A DNA stretch of 64,000 bases from Thalassolituus sp. UBA674 (GCA_002298335.1 DBNK01000003.1:104336-168335), one strand, 5' to 3'; counted from the stretch's first letter, positions 7,686 through 18,960 are shown. Translations and numbers: made by a program. The notes: a model not told the origin generated them from the sequence alone.

Positions 7686-10052
7686 TCAGAGGGTATTCAG
7701 GCCCAGGGTTCCGATGTCACCCAGATTGATCAGCTGATTCTCACCACTGTTATCATCCACGCCATCGTTGTCATTGTTGATCCACACAGTGCCGTCAGAA
7801 GTCACGGTCAGACCTTCAATTTTCTCGTAGACCAGACCACCCGGTGCAGTCAGCACCTTGTCAGCCAGCAGATCGGCTTTCAGCGTTTTCTCCACTGTGC
7901 TGCCAGCAGTCACCGAGCTCAGGTCAACCTGATAAATGCGCTTGATGGCGGCATCCAGGTTGCCCTGGTTGTCGCGCTCCAGTACCAGAAAGGTGCCATC
8001 GCCCACAGAGCTGATGTCAGACAGACCAACCCAGCCACCGTTCTGGCTTTCGACGTCATCCAGCGGGTAGAACACAAAGCTCCATTCTTCGCTGCTGGTG
8101 TCGTAGATGCCGATACGTGGATTGTCTTCACCACCCCAGGCACGCTGGAAGGCCACATAGAGTTTACCGTCGTACTCAGCAATGCCTTCAAAGCCGAAGC
8201 GCAGCTGCATGTCGTTTACCTCATCCGGCAGGGTAATGACCTGTTCGATCACACCGGCGGCGTCGGTTTTAAACACGAAGTTGAGGAATTTCAGCGGACG
8301 GCCAGCATCGTCGATGGTGCCGTTGCCTTCTGAGGCAATCCAGAAACCACCGTCGGTGGCTGCGGCGATGCCTTCAGGGTCGACATTGACGGTGTCGTCA
8401 TCATTGATCAGTGCGGCCAGATCCGCAGCATCAAAGTCGTTGTCGACTTCCGGGTCGGCATTGGCAGGGCCAGTGAAGGTATCCATGGCTACGAACACGC
8501 CGTTGCTGTCCCTGATACGGATTTCCATGTCCAGGCTGGCCGGGGTGGTGCTGGTGTCGATGCGGAAGATACGGCTCTTATCAAAGGCGCTGTCTTCAAT
8601 GCTCCAGAGTACACTGGCGTCGGACAGATCCGCAGCCAGACCTGACAGAGCCGCAAATGGAATCGGCGTGCCGTCGGCGCGGTCCACAGATTCAATGGTC
8701 GGGTAGGCCGTGGTTTGAGCTCCGTACTGATAAATGTTCAGAGAACCACGCAGCTTGTCATCACGGCTGTCGTTTTCACTGGCAGCGATCAGCAGGTTAC
8801 GGGACGGAATGGCCTTGACGCCTTCCGGAGCAGAGGCTGCTGGCAGCACCTGGTGATAGGCTGGGTTTTCGGCATCACCGATCTGATAAACACCGATGAC
8901 ACTGGCGCGTTCAGAGTTCACGAACAGGAAGTCTTTACCGTCAAAGCGTGCGGTTTCCGCGTTCTCAGGCTCGCTGCCTTTGTTCTCAGAACGGCCTTCC
9001 GGGTAGTGACCGATGCGGGCGGTGAGGTGCTCCATGCTGTTACCGGAAGTCCAGACCACGTCACCGGCGGTGTTGAATACGGTAAAGCCGCGGCTGCCGC
9101 CGTTCATATCGCCTTCGTCGGCGGTGACAAAGTATCCGGTATCAATCCAGGTAACACCATCCGGCTCACGCGCAATGCCCATCAGGGATTCAGTCTGGGA
9201 GATGATGTCTTCTTCGGTGGCATCAATCTGATCCAGATTCACGGTACCGGCGGAGAAATGCGCGGTGACCGCCGCCGTGGCCAGATCAATCAGCACCAGG
9301 TGGTTGTTTTCCTGCAGGGTGACCACAGCGACGTTGTCGTCGTTGATATCAACGTACTCAGGTTCAGGGTCAGAGGGGGCGATATCCGCCAGGCCGGTGA
9401 CATCAACATTGGTTTTGCTCCAGTCGGCCGGGGCGTCGGCAGAGATATCCAGAATCACCACATAACCGGCAGGCAGCTGCGGGCTCTGATCAATCTGGCC
9501 ATCGTCCAGATCTTCATCGCGTTCGTTTTCGATGGCAACCACCGCGTAATGACCATCCGGGCTGACCGCGACAGAATCCGGCTGACCGCCGAGATCAATG
9601 GTGCGCACCACTGACTGAGTGGCGATATCCACGACTTTCAGCGAACCGCTGGGGTTGGTGAAGCTCTCAGACGTGTTCACACCCACCAGAGCGTATGCGC
9701 CGGCAACTGCCACGGACGTCGGCTCACCACCGATGTTCAGTGTACCCAGTGCAGACGGCGCCGCCGGATCGGTGATGTTCACAAAGCCGATAACTTCACG
9801 TGGGCTGTCGGTATAAATCAGGGTATTGCCGTCGCTGCTGGCGTCGACAATTTCAGCCACGGTTTCTTCGTCGGTGTCGCAGTTATTGTCGATCTGCAGG
9901 CACACAGGGAAGGTGGCGATACGGTTAAAGTAAGCGGCTTCGGTGTTGTTATTGTCATTCTTGTTGTCGTCACCACCGCAGCCAATCATGGCCAGAGGTG
10001 CAGCCAGCGTCATGGCGAGCGCGAGTCTGTTCATTTTCATGAGCTTATTCAT
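7686..10052 (-). CDS. secreted beta-propeller/phytase-like esterase lipoprotein
   Basis: This 788-residue protein has a signal peptide ending in AMIGCGGDD, a lipobox-like site with Met at -3, and then an Asn/Asp-rich linker. The body is a chain of propeller-type repeats, for example GGQPDSVAVSPDGHYAVVAI and PDGVTWIDTGYFVTADEGD. The C-terminal part matches the pattern of esterase-like domains of the phytase family (WIASEGNGTIDD, FGFEGIAEYDGKLYVAFQ, and TFLVLERDNQG). Such proteins are secreted or surface-bound and often acidic, as here. Enzymatic activity is not assured. ATG 10052 is chosen although the SD (CGGAA) is weak; the Met at codon 6 is an alternative. Confidence 0.85.
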   Translation of the reverse strand: MNKLMKMNRLALAMTLAAPLAMIGCGGDDNKNDNNNTEAAYFNRIATFPVCLQIDNNCDTDEETVAEIVDASSDGNTLIYTDSPREVIGFVNITDPAAPSALGTLNIGGEPTSVAVAGAYALVGVNTSESFTNPSGSLKVVDIATQSVVRTIDLGGQPDSVAVSPDGHYAVVAIENERDEDLDDGQIDQSPQLPAGYVVILDISADAPADWSKTNVDVTGLADIAPSDPEPEYVDINDDNVAVVTLQENNHLVLIDLATAAVTAHFSAGTVNLDQIDATEEDIISQTESLMGIAREPDGVTWIDTGYFVTADEGDMNGGSRGFTVFNTAGDVVWTSGNSMEHLTARIGHYPEGRSENKGSEPENAETARFDGKDFLFVNSERASVIGVYQIGDAENPAYHQVLPAASAPEGVKAIPSRNLLIAASENDSRDDKLRGSLNIYQYGAQTTAYPTIESVDRADGTPIPFAALSGLAADLSDASVLWSIEDSAFDKSRIFRIDTSTTPASLDMEIRIRDSNGVFVAMDTFTGPANADPEVDNDFDAADLAALINDDDTVNVDPEGIAAATDGGFWIASEGNGTIDDAGRPLKFLNFVFKTDAAGVIEQVITLPDEVNDMQLRFGFEGIAEYDGKLYVAFQRAWGGEDNPRIGIYDTSSEEWSFVFYPLDDVESQNGGWVGLSDISSVGDGTFLVLERDNQGNLDAAIKRIYQVDLSSVTAGSTVEKTLKADLLADKVLTAPGGLVYEKIEGLTVTSDGTVWINNDNDGVDDNSGENQLINLGDIGTLGLNTL

Positions 10053-10224
10053 TGTAATAGGAGTTCCGTTGGTCTTTTTTCAGGAGTACGGATGTTCCCG
10101 GGCAGAGATGACGGGCTCATGACAATCCCGTTGTAAAAATATGTCAGTAATACAGCCTCAGACCGGCCAATGTGGCCGCTCCGGTTTGTCTCAGACGGGT
10201 GTTCTGCGTAGAGTCTTATCATCA

Positions 10225-10256
10225 CCTCCGCCAGGCCCCTGCGACGGAGGTTTTTT
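10225..10256 (+). terminator. terminator-like hairpin upstream of the M16 protease gene
   Basis: CCTCCG (10225-10230) and CGGAGG (10245-10250) form a GC-rich stem followed at once by six T residues. It points into the protease gene and ends 33 nt before that gene's start codon. It could end a small RNA or act as an attenuator (see findings). Confidence 0.6.
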
Positions 10257-10272
10257 CATATATGAAAGATGA

Positions 10273-10288
10273 TTTCCTCCGGAGGAAA
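10273..10288 (+). promoter_or_regulatory. 16-bp palindrome containing the protease gene's SD
   Basis: TTTCCTCCGGAGGAAA is a perfect palindrome. Its right half supplies the Shine-Dalgarno GGAGG before ATG 10290. Its left half CCTCCG can pair with the second arm of the upstream terminator, so the two structures exclude each other. Confidence 0.5.
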
Positions 10289-10289
10289 A

Positions 10290-13085
10290 ATGAATAAACG
10301 ACTCCTCGTTGCCGGCCTGTTATCCGCCGGTCTGCTGGCTGGTTGCCAGGCGGATAAAACCCCCGCTGTCATTGAGGCTCAGGCCAGCAAACAGGTTCCG
10401 GGTCTCGACATGGACATTGACCTGCCGTACGAAAAATTCGAACTCGACAACGGCATGCGCGTGATTGTTCATGAAGACCGTAAAGCCCCCATCGTGGCCG
10501 TTGGTATCTGGTTCCATGTCGGCTCCAAAGATGAGCCTGAGGGTAAAACCGGGTTTGCTCACCTGTTTGAACATCTGATGTTCAACGGCTCTGAAAACTA
10601 CAACGACGAATATTTCAAACCTTTTGATGCCGTCGGCGCGACCGCCATGAACGGCACCACATGGTTTGACCGCACCAACTACTTTGAAAATGTACCGACC
10701 CCGGCGCTGGAAATGGCCCTGTGGATGGAAAGTGACCGTATGGGGCACTTATTGGGCGTGGTTGATCAGGCACGCCTGGACGAACAGCGCGGCGTGGTAC
10801 AGAACGAAAAACGCCAGGGTGATAACCAGCCTTACGGCCAGTATGAATACCGTCAGCTGGAAGGCCTGTTCCCGGTCGGACATCCGTACCGTCACTCCAC
10901 CATCGGTTCTATGGAAGATCTGGATGCCGCGTCTCTGCAGGACGTGAAAGACTGGTTCAATCAATACTATGGAGCCGCCAATACCGTACTGGTACTGGCC
11001 GGTGATATTGATGCTGAAACTGCCAGACCTCTGGTGGAAAAATACTTCGCGGACATTGATCCGGGCCCGGCGCTGAAACACCACAAATCCTGGGTGCCGA
11101 CTCGCGACCACAACACCATCGAAGAGATGGTAGATCCCTCCGCACCGAACGTGCGCATTGCCCGTAACTGGGCCGTGGCACCACGCACCACAGAAGATGC
11201 CAGCTACCTGCAACTGGCTGCCAGCGTCATGGGTGAAGGCAAAAACTCGCGTCTGTATCAGGCACTGGTGTACCAGAACCAGCTGGCTTCCAGCGTGGAT
11301 GTGACTTACTGGCCGTTCGAGCTGGCCGGTGTGTTTGAAATCACCGTGGACCTGAAAGAAGGGTCTGACCCGGTAGAGGTTGACCGTATCATCAGTGACG
11401 AAATGGCGACCTTCCTGGAAAATGGCCCAACCGCCGATGAACTGAAACGCGCCAAAACCACCTATCTGGCCGGCCGCCTGCGCGGTCTCGAAGAGATCGG
11501 TGGCTTCGGTGGTAAAGCCACTGCACTGGCACAGGCTGAACTTTACGCCGGGGATGCCGGGTTCTTCAAAAAATCCCTCGACTGGCTGAACATGGCCTCG
11601 CCGAATCAGGTAAAAGCCGCCGCTGATCAGTGGCTGAGTTCAGGCTACTACCAGATCACCATGACGCCGGAACCGAAATACACCGTGGCCGAAAGCGTGG
11701 TTGACCGCTCCAAAGGCCTGCCTGAAGTGGGTGGTCTGCCGGACTTGGAATTCCCTGCCATTGAAGAAGCCACGCTGAGCAATGGCGTAAAGGTCGTCGT
11801 GGCCAACCGTCCGACCCTGCCGCTGGTGAGCATGGCTGTACAGTTTGATGCCGGTTACGCCGCCGATACCGGACGTCCGCTGGGCACCTCAAGCTTTGCC
11901 CTGAGCATGATGGATGAAGGTACTGAGACCCGCTCGGCGCTGGAGATCTCAGCCGAAGCCGAATCGCTTGGCGCAGAGATTTCGACCGGCAACGATCTCG
12001 ATATGAGTCTGGTACGTGTATCGGCCCTGAAACCGAATCTGGATGCCTCACTGGCACTGGCGGCCGATGTGATCCGGCACCCAGCGTTCGCAGAGGATGA
12101 AATTGAGCGTCTGCGTCAGCGTTGGTACGCCAGTATTGCTCAGGAAAAAGCCAACCCGGTTCAGCTGGCGCTGCGTACACTGCCACCGCTGCTGTACGGC
12201 ACAGATCACGCGTATGGCATTCCGTACACCGGCTCCGGTACCGAAGAATCCATCGGTTCACTCACCCGGGATGATCTGGTGAAATTCCACAGCGACTGGA
12301 TCCGTCCGGACAACGCCACCATCTTTATGGTCGGTGATATCACCCTGAGCGACGCCACCGCCGCACTGGAAAAAGCTTTCGGTGACTGGAAAGCCCCGGA
12401 CAGCGCGATTCCACAGAAAAACATCAGCAGCGTCGCCGTACCGGAAAAAGGCCGTGTCATCATCATGGACAAACCCGGTTCACCACAGTCACTGATTCTG
12501 GCCGGCCACCTGTTCCCGGCCACCGGCGATGACGACTACCTCACGCTGGAAATGGCCAACAGCATTATTGGCGGCGAATTCACCAGCCGGGTGAACATGA
12601 ACCTGCGTGAAGACAAACACTGGGCCTACGGCGCCTACAGCTTCACCACGGATGCCCGTGGACAGCGTATGTGGCTGGTCTATGCCCCGGTGCAGTCGGA
12701 TAAAACCAAAGAATCACTGGCCGAACTCGAACGCGAATTCAGCGAGTATCTGAGTGATAAACCCGGCACCCTGGATGAGCTGAACACCTTTGTCGCCAGC
12801 AACGTCAACAGCCTGCCGGGCCGCTTTGAAACCTCCGCCAGCGTGCTTGGCAGCCTGCTGTCGAATAACCGCTTCGGCCGCAGCAACGACTATGTGCCAT
12901 CACTGAAAGCTCAGTACAACGGCATGAACATCAAGGATGTGATGGCTCAGGCACACGCCAACATGCACCCGGAAAGCCTGACCTGGCTGATCGTCGGTGA
13001 CCGCGAGCAGATTGAAGCGGGGATCCGTGATCTGGGGCTGGGGGAGATTGAAGTGTGGAATAAGGATGGGGAGAAGATTGACTGA
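10290..13085 (+). CDS. M16 family zinc metalloprotease, lipoprotein
   Basis: This 931-residue two-unit insulinase/pitrilysin-type protease has a signal peptide ending in LLAGCQAD, which places it as a periplasmic or outer-membrane lipoprotein. The inverted zinc motif HLFEH is near residue 91, and the distal glutamate region RGVVQNEKRQ lies about 75 residues on, so the N-terminal unit looks active. The C-terminal unit (from about residue 480) lacks HxxEH, as usual for the partner half that closes the chamber. I chose ATG 10290 because GGAGG lies 4 nt upstream and the signal peptide begins there; a start at 10269 would add seven odd residues. A strong terminator follows. Confidence 0.92.
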   Translation: MNKRLLVAGLLSAGLLAGCQADKTPAVIEAQASKQVPGLDMDIDLPYEKFELDNGMRVIVHEDRKAPIVAVGIWFHVGSKDEPEGKTGFAHLFEHLMFNGSENYNDEYFKPFDAVGATAMNGTTWFDRTNYFENVPTPALEMALWMESDRMGHLLGVVDQARLDEQRGVVQNEKRQGDNQPYGQYEYRQLEGLFPVGHPYRHSTIGSMEDLDAASLQDVKDWFNQYYGAANTVLVLAGDIDAETARPLVEKYFADIDPGPALKHHKSWVPTRDHNTIEEMVDPSAPNVRIARNWAVAPRTTEDASYLQLAASVMGEGKNSRLYQALVYQNQLASSVDVTYWPFELAGVFEITVDLKEGSDPVEVDRIISDEMATFLENGPTADELKRAKTTYLAGRLRGLEEIGGFGGKATALAQAELYAGDAGFFKKSLDWLNMASPNQVKAAADQWLSSGYYQITMTPEPKYTVAESVVDRSKGLPEVGGLPDLEFPAIEEATLSNGVKVVVANRPTLPLVSMAVQFDAGYAADTGRPLGTSSFALSMMDEGTETRSALEISAEAESLGAEISTGNDLDMSLVRVSALKPNLDASLALAADVIRHPAFAEDEIERLRQRWYASIAQEKANPVQLALRTLPPLLYGTDHAYGIPYTGSGTEESIGSLTRDDLVKFHSDWIRPDNATIFMVGDITLSDATAALEKAFGDWKAPDSAIPQKNISSVAVPEKGRVIIMDKPGSPQSLILAGHLFPATGDDDYLTLEMANSIIGGEFTSRVNMNLREDKHWAYGAYSFTTDARGQRMWLVYAPVQSDKTKESLAELEREFSEYLSDKPGTLDELNTFVASNVNSLPGRFETSASVLGSLLSNNRFGRSNDYVPSLKAQYNGMNIKDVMAQAHANMHPESLTWLIVGDREQIEAGIRDLGLGEIEVWNKDGEKID

Positions 13086-13138
13086 GGCTTGGAGCTTGGA
13101 GCCTGAGTAGATTGATACTCAGTCTTTGATTTGGAAAG

Positions 13139-13161
13139 GCCCGCGCAAAGCGGGCTTTTTT
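13139..13161 (+). terminator. rho-independent terminator of the M16 gene
   Basis: GCCCGC, loop GCAAA, GCGGGC and then six T residues, 50 nt after the stop codon. Confidence 0.9.
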
Positions 13162-13177
13162 ATTTCAATTATTGCCT

Positions 13178-13210
13178 GTAGGTTGGGTTAGCGAAGCGTA
13201 ACCCAACAGA
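13178..13210 (+). repeat. left terminal palindromic repeat of the island
   Basis: A 9-bp inverted repeat, GTTGGGTTA/TAACCCAAC around GCGAAGC, preceded by GTAG. A 33-nt identical copy lies in opposite orientation at 15948-15980. Short repeats of this kind are common between genes in proteobacteria. Confidence 0.85.
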
Positions 13211-13273
13211 GATCGCTCTCTTTATTCATCATCATCGGCTTGATAATTCATGACCGTCTATCATTCAGCCACC

Positions 13274-13306
13274 GTCATTGCGAGGAGCGCAGCGACGCGG
13301 CAATCC
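13274..13306 (+). repeat. short interspersed repeat (GTCATTGCGAG...CGGCAATCC type)
   Basis: An imperfect palindrome with ends GTCATTGCGAG and GCGGCAATCC. Only the end CGGCAATCCA is retained at the matching place of the right arm (about 15906-15915). A related degenerate copy with ends GGATT and TCGCAATGAC lies at 35222-35250. Confidence 0.6.
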
Positions 13307-13328
13307 ATAGGGTCTTGCAAAGAATCCC

Positions 13329-13367
13329 GTCATCCCGCGGCGGGCGAAGCTCAGACCGCGGGATCCA
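13329..13367 (+). repeat. palindromic repeat, GTCATCCCG...CGGGATCCAT type
   Basis: Arms GTCATCCCGCGG and CCGCGGGATCC flank GCGAAGCTCAGA. Near-identical inverted copies lie at 15846-15882 and, with another core, at 15456-15483. Confidence 0.8.
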
Positions 13368-13397
13368 TTAGTTATAGAATCCCGAATGTCCTTGACG

Positions 13398-13654
13398 GAC
13401 ACACCGCCGAGATATATTCCTTTCTGAAAGGGGAGACCCCTTTCAATCCCCCTTTCCCGACTGCGATTTTCGTATCCTTGAATCTCATGATCTGTAGCAG
13501 GTCGGTCACAAGGGGCGTCCATGCCCCTCGTGACCTGATTTTTCGTCCTGAAAAATCACCGGCCAGCTCATTCGGTTCTGCGGGAAAATCACAAGCCGGG
13601 GTTACGAAGACGCGAAGGGTTCTGAAGAATAAATACCTCAGCCCCGATAAGTTG
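13398..13654 (+). repeat. structured repeat element, copy A
   Basis: This element of about 257 nt matches the reverse strand of 15553-15812. Conserved blocks are GACACACCGnCGAG, CCGACTGCGAT and ATCACAAGCCGGGG. Hairpins are at 13425-13445 (9-bp stem, loop AGA), 13504-13535 (12 bp with one mismatch, loop GTCCAT) and 13537-13557 (stem GATTTTTC, loop GTCCT). Short open frames across it look spurious. Confidence 0.75.
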
Positions 13655-13820
13655 TAGTTTAAAAGGATAATCATCATTTCTAGATAATAAATAAAGTGAT
13701 AGCTGAGGTGTTGTAGTATTTTTTTTGTGTGGCTTTATTTTTGTGATTGTCGTATTTCGATTGAGTTATTTATATTTTTCTTATTATTAGGTTTTTTGTT
13801 TTAATGGTTGTTTGTTTTTG
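13655..13820. other. AT-rich intergenic stretch
   Basis: Very AT-rich DNA with T tracts, lying downstream of the frameshifted reverse-strand gene. I see no gene, promoter or clear hairpin. Confidence 0.5.
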
Positions 13821-14620
13821 TTATTTTATTTTGTATGTCTCGGAAGGTGTTTTGTAGAAATAAATATGGTTGAAGTTGGAAGTGACTTCTTCGGTAATGG
13901 ATGGGCTGCCAAATAATGAGGCCACAGATGGGTATTTTGGTCTATCGTCTAGAAACAGAGGTAATGGTTTTCCAGAATAGATTATTAGCCAGTGTTCATC
14001 ACAAGATTTGTAGTTTATTATTTTTTTGTTTTTCTTTTTTAATACTTTTTCTAGATCTTGGTCGTTGAAATTCTCAAAGTTGACTAATCTTGAGCTGGAT
14101 ATTTTTAATTTTTTTGATTTTTCTGGGTATAGTTGAATGCTCTGGATGAAGTCCGGTAAGTGGTATCAATCAAGTTGGGTTTGAAGTTATAGTCATCCTT
14201 GTTTCTGCAAATTATGAATCCTTGGTTATATTTGCATATATTTTCTTTTATTATATTTTTAATTTTGTCTGTGTGTTTTTCGAGTGTCTTACGATTTACT
14301 GCGATTCCATCTTCGAATGCGATGTGGACTTCACAAGATATATTGGGATGTAACTTCACTCGAAGATTTTCAGCGAACTCATTTTGAGCACTTTCAATCT
14401 GATGATGTGGAAATCTGTTGAGACTTTCTCGGGTTGCCTCTGTCAGCTCAACCCCGATTGTCTTTGAACCAGATGTTAAAATGAAATCTGGTTGTTCGCT
14501 TGGTTCAATTTTTTCGAAATTTAGATTGTTTGAATTAATAAACCTTACGAGAGTCGAAAGTTCTAGATATTTTGGGAAGTCATTTTCTCTTAATTTTTCA
14601 ATCTCATCTTCTTTAATCAT
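13821..14620 (-). pseudogene. frameshifted accessory gene, PD-(D/E)xK nuclease-like
   Basis: The frame from ATG 14620 encodes 171 aa and stops at 14105. From about 14162 the neighbouring frame stays open for 114 codons to a TAA at 13821, and the total of 800 nt is one short of a multiple of three. A one-base loss near 14160-14167 thus splits one gene of about 266 aa. The N-terminal part has QPDFILTSGSKTIGVELTEA, a spacing reminiscent of PD-(D/E)xK nucleases but without the lysine. The second part has KKIINYKSCDEHWLIIYSG, a Y...WLIIY pattern I associate with such accessory proteins. The function is a guess. Base composition is very AT-rich, unlike all neighbours, which suggests transfer. Sequencing error is possible. 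Confidence 0.6.
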
Positions 14621-14764
14621 TTTATTTCTCTAAATCGAATGCTCAATTAATCAGTATTTTTTTGGAATGTAATCTATATAGAAATTATGAATGCTTTTTA
14701 AGATGCTTCTTGTAATGATTTTCCATTGCCGAAGTAATAGTCTCTCATTTTCAGTTTATATAAC
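14621..14764. other. AT-rich gap upstream of the frameshifted gene
   Basis: Lies between the GNAT gene end and the start of the frameshifted gene, both on the reverse strand. It should hold the latter's promoter, but no clear box pair was chosen. Confidence 0.35.
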
Positions 14765-15361
14765 TTAAATATGAGCACTCAGTCTTTCTGCTTCTCCAGT
14801 TGCCTTTACCCCCAGCCACTGATCCCGGTGTAGTCTGTACAGGCGGTGCAACCGATTCTGATCAGTTTCCTTAAAAAAATGGTGATGAAAATTGACACCC
14901 GTATCCGTAAAACCCAATCGTGCCATTACGGAAGCCGAAGCGTTATTACCAAGAGCGGCACAGGCTACAATTTCATTCACGCCCAGTTCATTGAAGCCGG
15001 TTGCTAACGCTGCGTTAGCAGCTTCACTGGCGTAACCATAGCCCCAGAAAGGACGTGCTAAGCGCCAGAGAATCTGGATGCTCGGTGTGACCGGAAACTC
15101 GGGTGCGGAGCTGAACAGCCCGACAAAACCAATAAATTCTCCGGTTTCTTTCAACTCTACCGCCCATGGACCATAGCCATTTTCAGCGATCATGGCTTCG
15201 AGCCTGTCGGCCATGGCATCGCTTTCTTCGCGGCTCATCACTGCAGGAAAGAACTTCATCACCTCTGTGTCGGCAGACATGTTTGCCAGAGGCTCCCTGT
15301 CACTGAGTTGCCATTGGCGCAACAGGAGTCGCGGAGTTTCGGGCTGGATGATCTTAACCAT
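14765..15361 (-). CDS. GNAT family N-acetyltransferase (RimJ/RimL-like)
   Basis: This 198-residue cytosolic acetyltransferase has the opening TPRLLLRQWQLSDREPLA near residue 9, typical of the RimJ/RimL group. The acetyl-CoA-binding segment ARPFWGYGYASEAANAAL lies near residue 108, a variant of the RxxGxG/A signature. NNASASVMARLGF follows near residue 140 and is also family-typical. The substrate cannot be read; such genes often serve as detoxification or resistance cargo. Composition is close to the chromosome average, unlike the AT-rich gene next to it. It lies inside the repeat-bounded island, upstream of the frameshifted gene on the same strand. Confidence 0.85.
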   Translation of the reverse strand: MVKIIQPETPRLLLRQWQLSDREPLANMSADTEVMKFFPAVMSREESDAMADRLEAMIAENGYGPWAVELKETGEFIGFVGLFSSAPEFPVTPSIQILWRLARPFWGYGYASEAANAALATGFNELGVNEIVACAALGNNASASVMARLGFTDTGVNFHHHFFKETDQNRLHRLYRLHRDQWLGVKATGEAERLSAHI

Positions 15362-15552
15362 ATGGCCTGTCCATGCGGCTGGTTTTTGATAGGAACTATT
15401 GATCCTAATGGATTTATCCGGTGGATAATATTGTTTGGAATGTCTTGGGTTGTATGGATCCCGTGATCAAGTCACGGGATGACATTAGTTAATGTGAGAC
15501 TGATGAGGATTGCTAAGCCTTTTCATTTCTCGTTGAGGACCTGCTGCAATAA
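15362..15552. other. intergenic, repeat-bearing
   Basis: No credible gene. It includes the short palindrome at 15456-15483 and should hold the GNAT promoter near 15362-15420. An open frame running across 15485-15946 on the reverse strand is repeat DNA, not a protein gene. Confidence 0.5.
15456..15483 (-). repeat. palindromic repeat, GTCATCCCG...CGGGATCC type, third copy
   Basis: On the reverse strand GTCATCCCGTGA, then CTTGA, then TCACGGGATCC. It has the same ends as 13329-13367 and 15846-15882 but a different core. Confidence 0.75.
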
Positions 15553-15812
15553 CACCTTTTCGGGCCCGAGGTGTTTGTTTTGCCGAACCCTGTGCGTCTG
15601 CGTAACCCCCGGCTTGTGATGACGCCGAAGAAGGATGCGATTCCGGCAGGCCATCTGACAGGACGTCAGATGAGGTCGCCCGTGACATGGATGTCACGTG
15701 TGACCGTGCCGTCAACGGAATAAGTCCTTTGAGGAAATACGGCATCGCAGTCGGGGAAGGGGGGTAACAGGGGGTCTCCCCCTGTAAGAAAAATGTCCCT
15801 CGACGGTGTGTC
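15553..15812 (-). repeat. structured repeat element, copy B (inverted)
   Basis: This is the reverse-strand counterpart of 13398-13654. The hairpins sit in the same order: 15767-15785 (stem ACAGGGGG, loop AGA), 15674-15705 (loop ATCCAT) and 15652-15672 (stem CATCTGAC, loop GTCCT). Loops and lengths match copy A, while several stem sequences differ in a compensated way. Confidence 0.75.
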
Positions 15813-15845
15813 GGTATAAAGCGATTCAGTTGCAAAAACCGACAT

Positions 15846-15882
15846 GGATCCCGCGGTCTGAGCTTCGCTGCCGCGGGATGAC
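15846..15882 (-). repeat. palindromic repeat, copy of 13329-13367
   Basis: Inverted, nearly identical copy, including the GCGAAGCTCAGACC core. It lies outside structured element B just as 13329-13367 lies outside element A. Confidence 0.8.
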
Positions 15883-15947
15883 GTGAACTGTTGAGAAGTC
15901 GAGCTGGATTGCCGAGTTTCAGACGATGTTGATTAAGGCGGGCCATG

Positions 15948-15980
15948 TCTGTTGGGTTACGCTTCGCTAACCCAACCTAC
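15948..15980 (-). repeat. right terminal palindromic repeat of the island
   Basis: 33-nt exact inverted copy of 13178-13210, adjoining the gcvP terminator. Confidence 0.85.
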
Positions 15981-15995
15981 GGCCAGTACCTTAAA

Positions 15996-16020
15996 TAAAA
16001 AAGCCCGCACGAAGCGGGCT
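15996..16020 (-). terminator. rho-independent terminator of gcvP
   Basis: On the reverse strand AGCCCGC, five-nt loop, GCGGGCT and then a run of T residues, 25 nt after the gcvP stop. Confidence 0.88.
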
Positions 16021-16044
16021 TTCAGTGAGTCACTAGGCTGAATC

Positions 16045-18960
<2,916 letters not shown>

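Noticed and set aside
8715..9614. 299-codon forward frame opposite the lipoprotein gene
   Set aside because: It is a shadow of the GC-rich reverse-strand gene, has no domain or SD, and mirrors the propeller repeats.
10131..10153. Promoter TTGTAA...TAATAC for a small RNA ending at 10256
   Set aside because: The spacing between the boxes is only 11 nt, too short for a sigma-70 promoter. The small-RNA idea remains open without it.
13250..13677. Open frames of 85-135 codons over the left repeat arm
   Set aside because: They run through palindromes and the structured element, differ between strands, and have no credible start or family. The paired copy at 15485-15946 gives a similar spurious frame, so these follow from repeat DNA.
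15485..15946. 153-codon reverse-strand frame
   Set aside because: It spans structured element B and the GTCATCCCG palindrome. Its similarity to the other arm is explained by DNA repeats with compensated stems, not by protein conservation.
13178..15980. Composite transposon
   Set aside because: There is no transposase and no visible target duplication; the arms are repeats without coding capacity.
13178..15980. CRISPR array or integron attC array
   Set aside because: The repeats are few, inverted and irregularly spaced, with no spacer pattern, no GTTRRRY core series and no integrase nearby.
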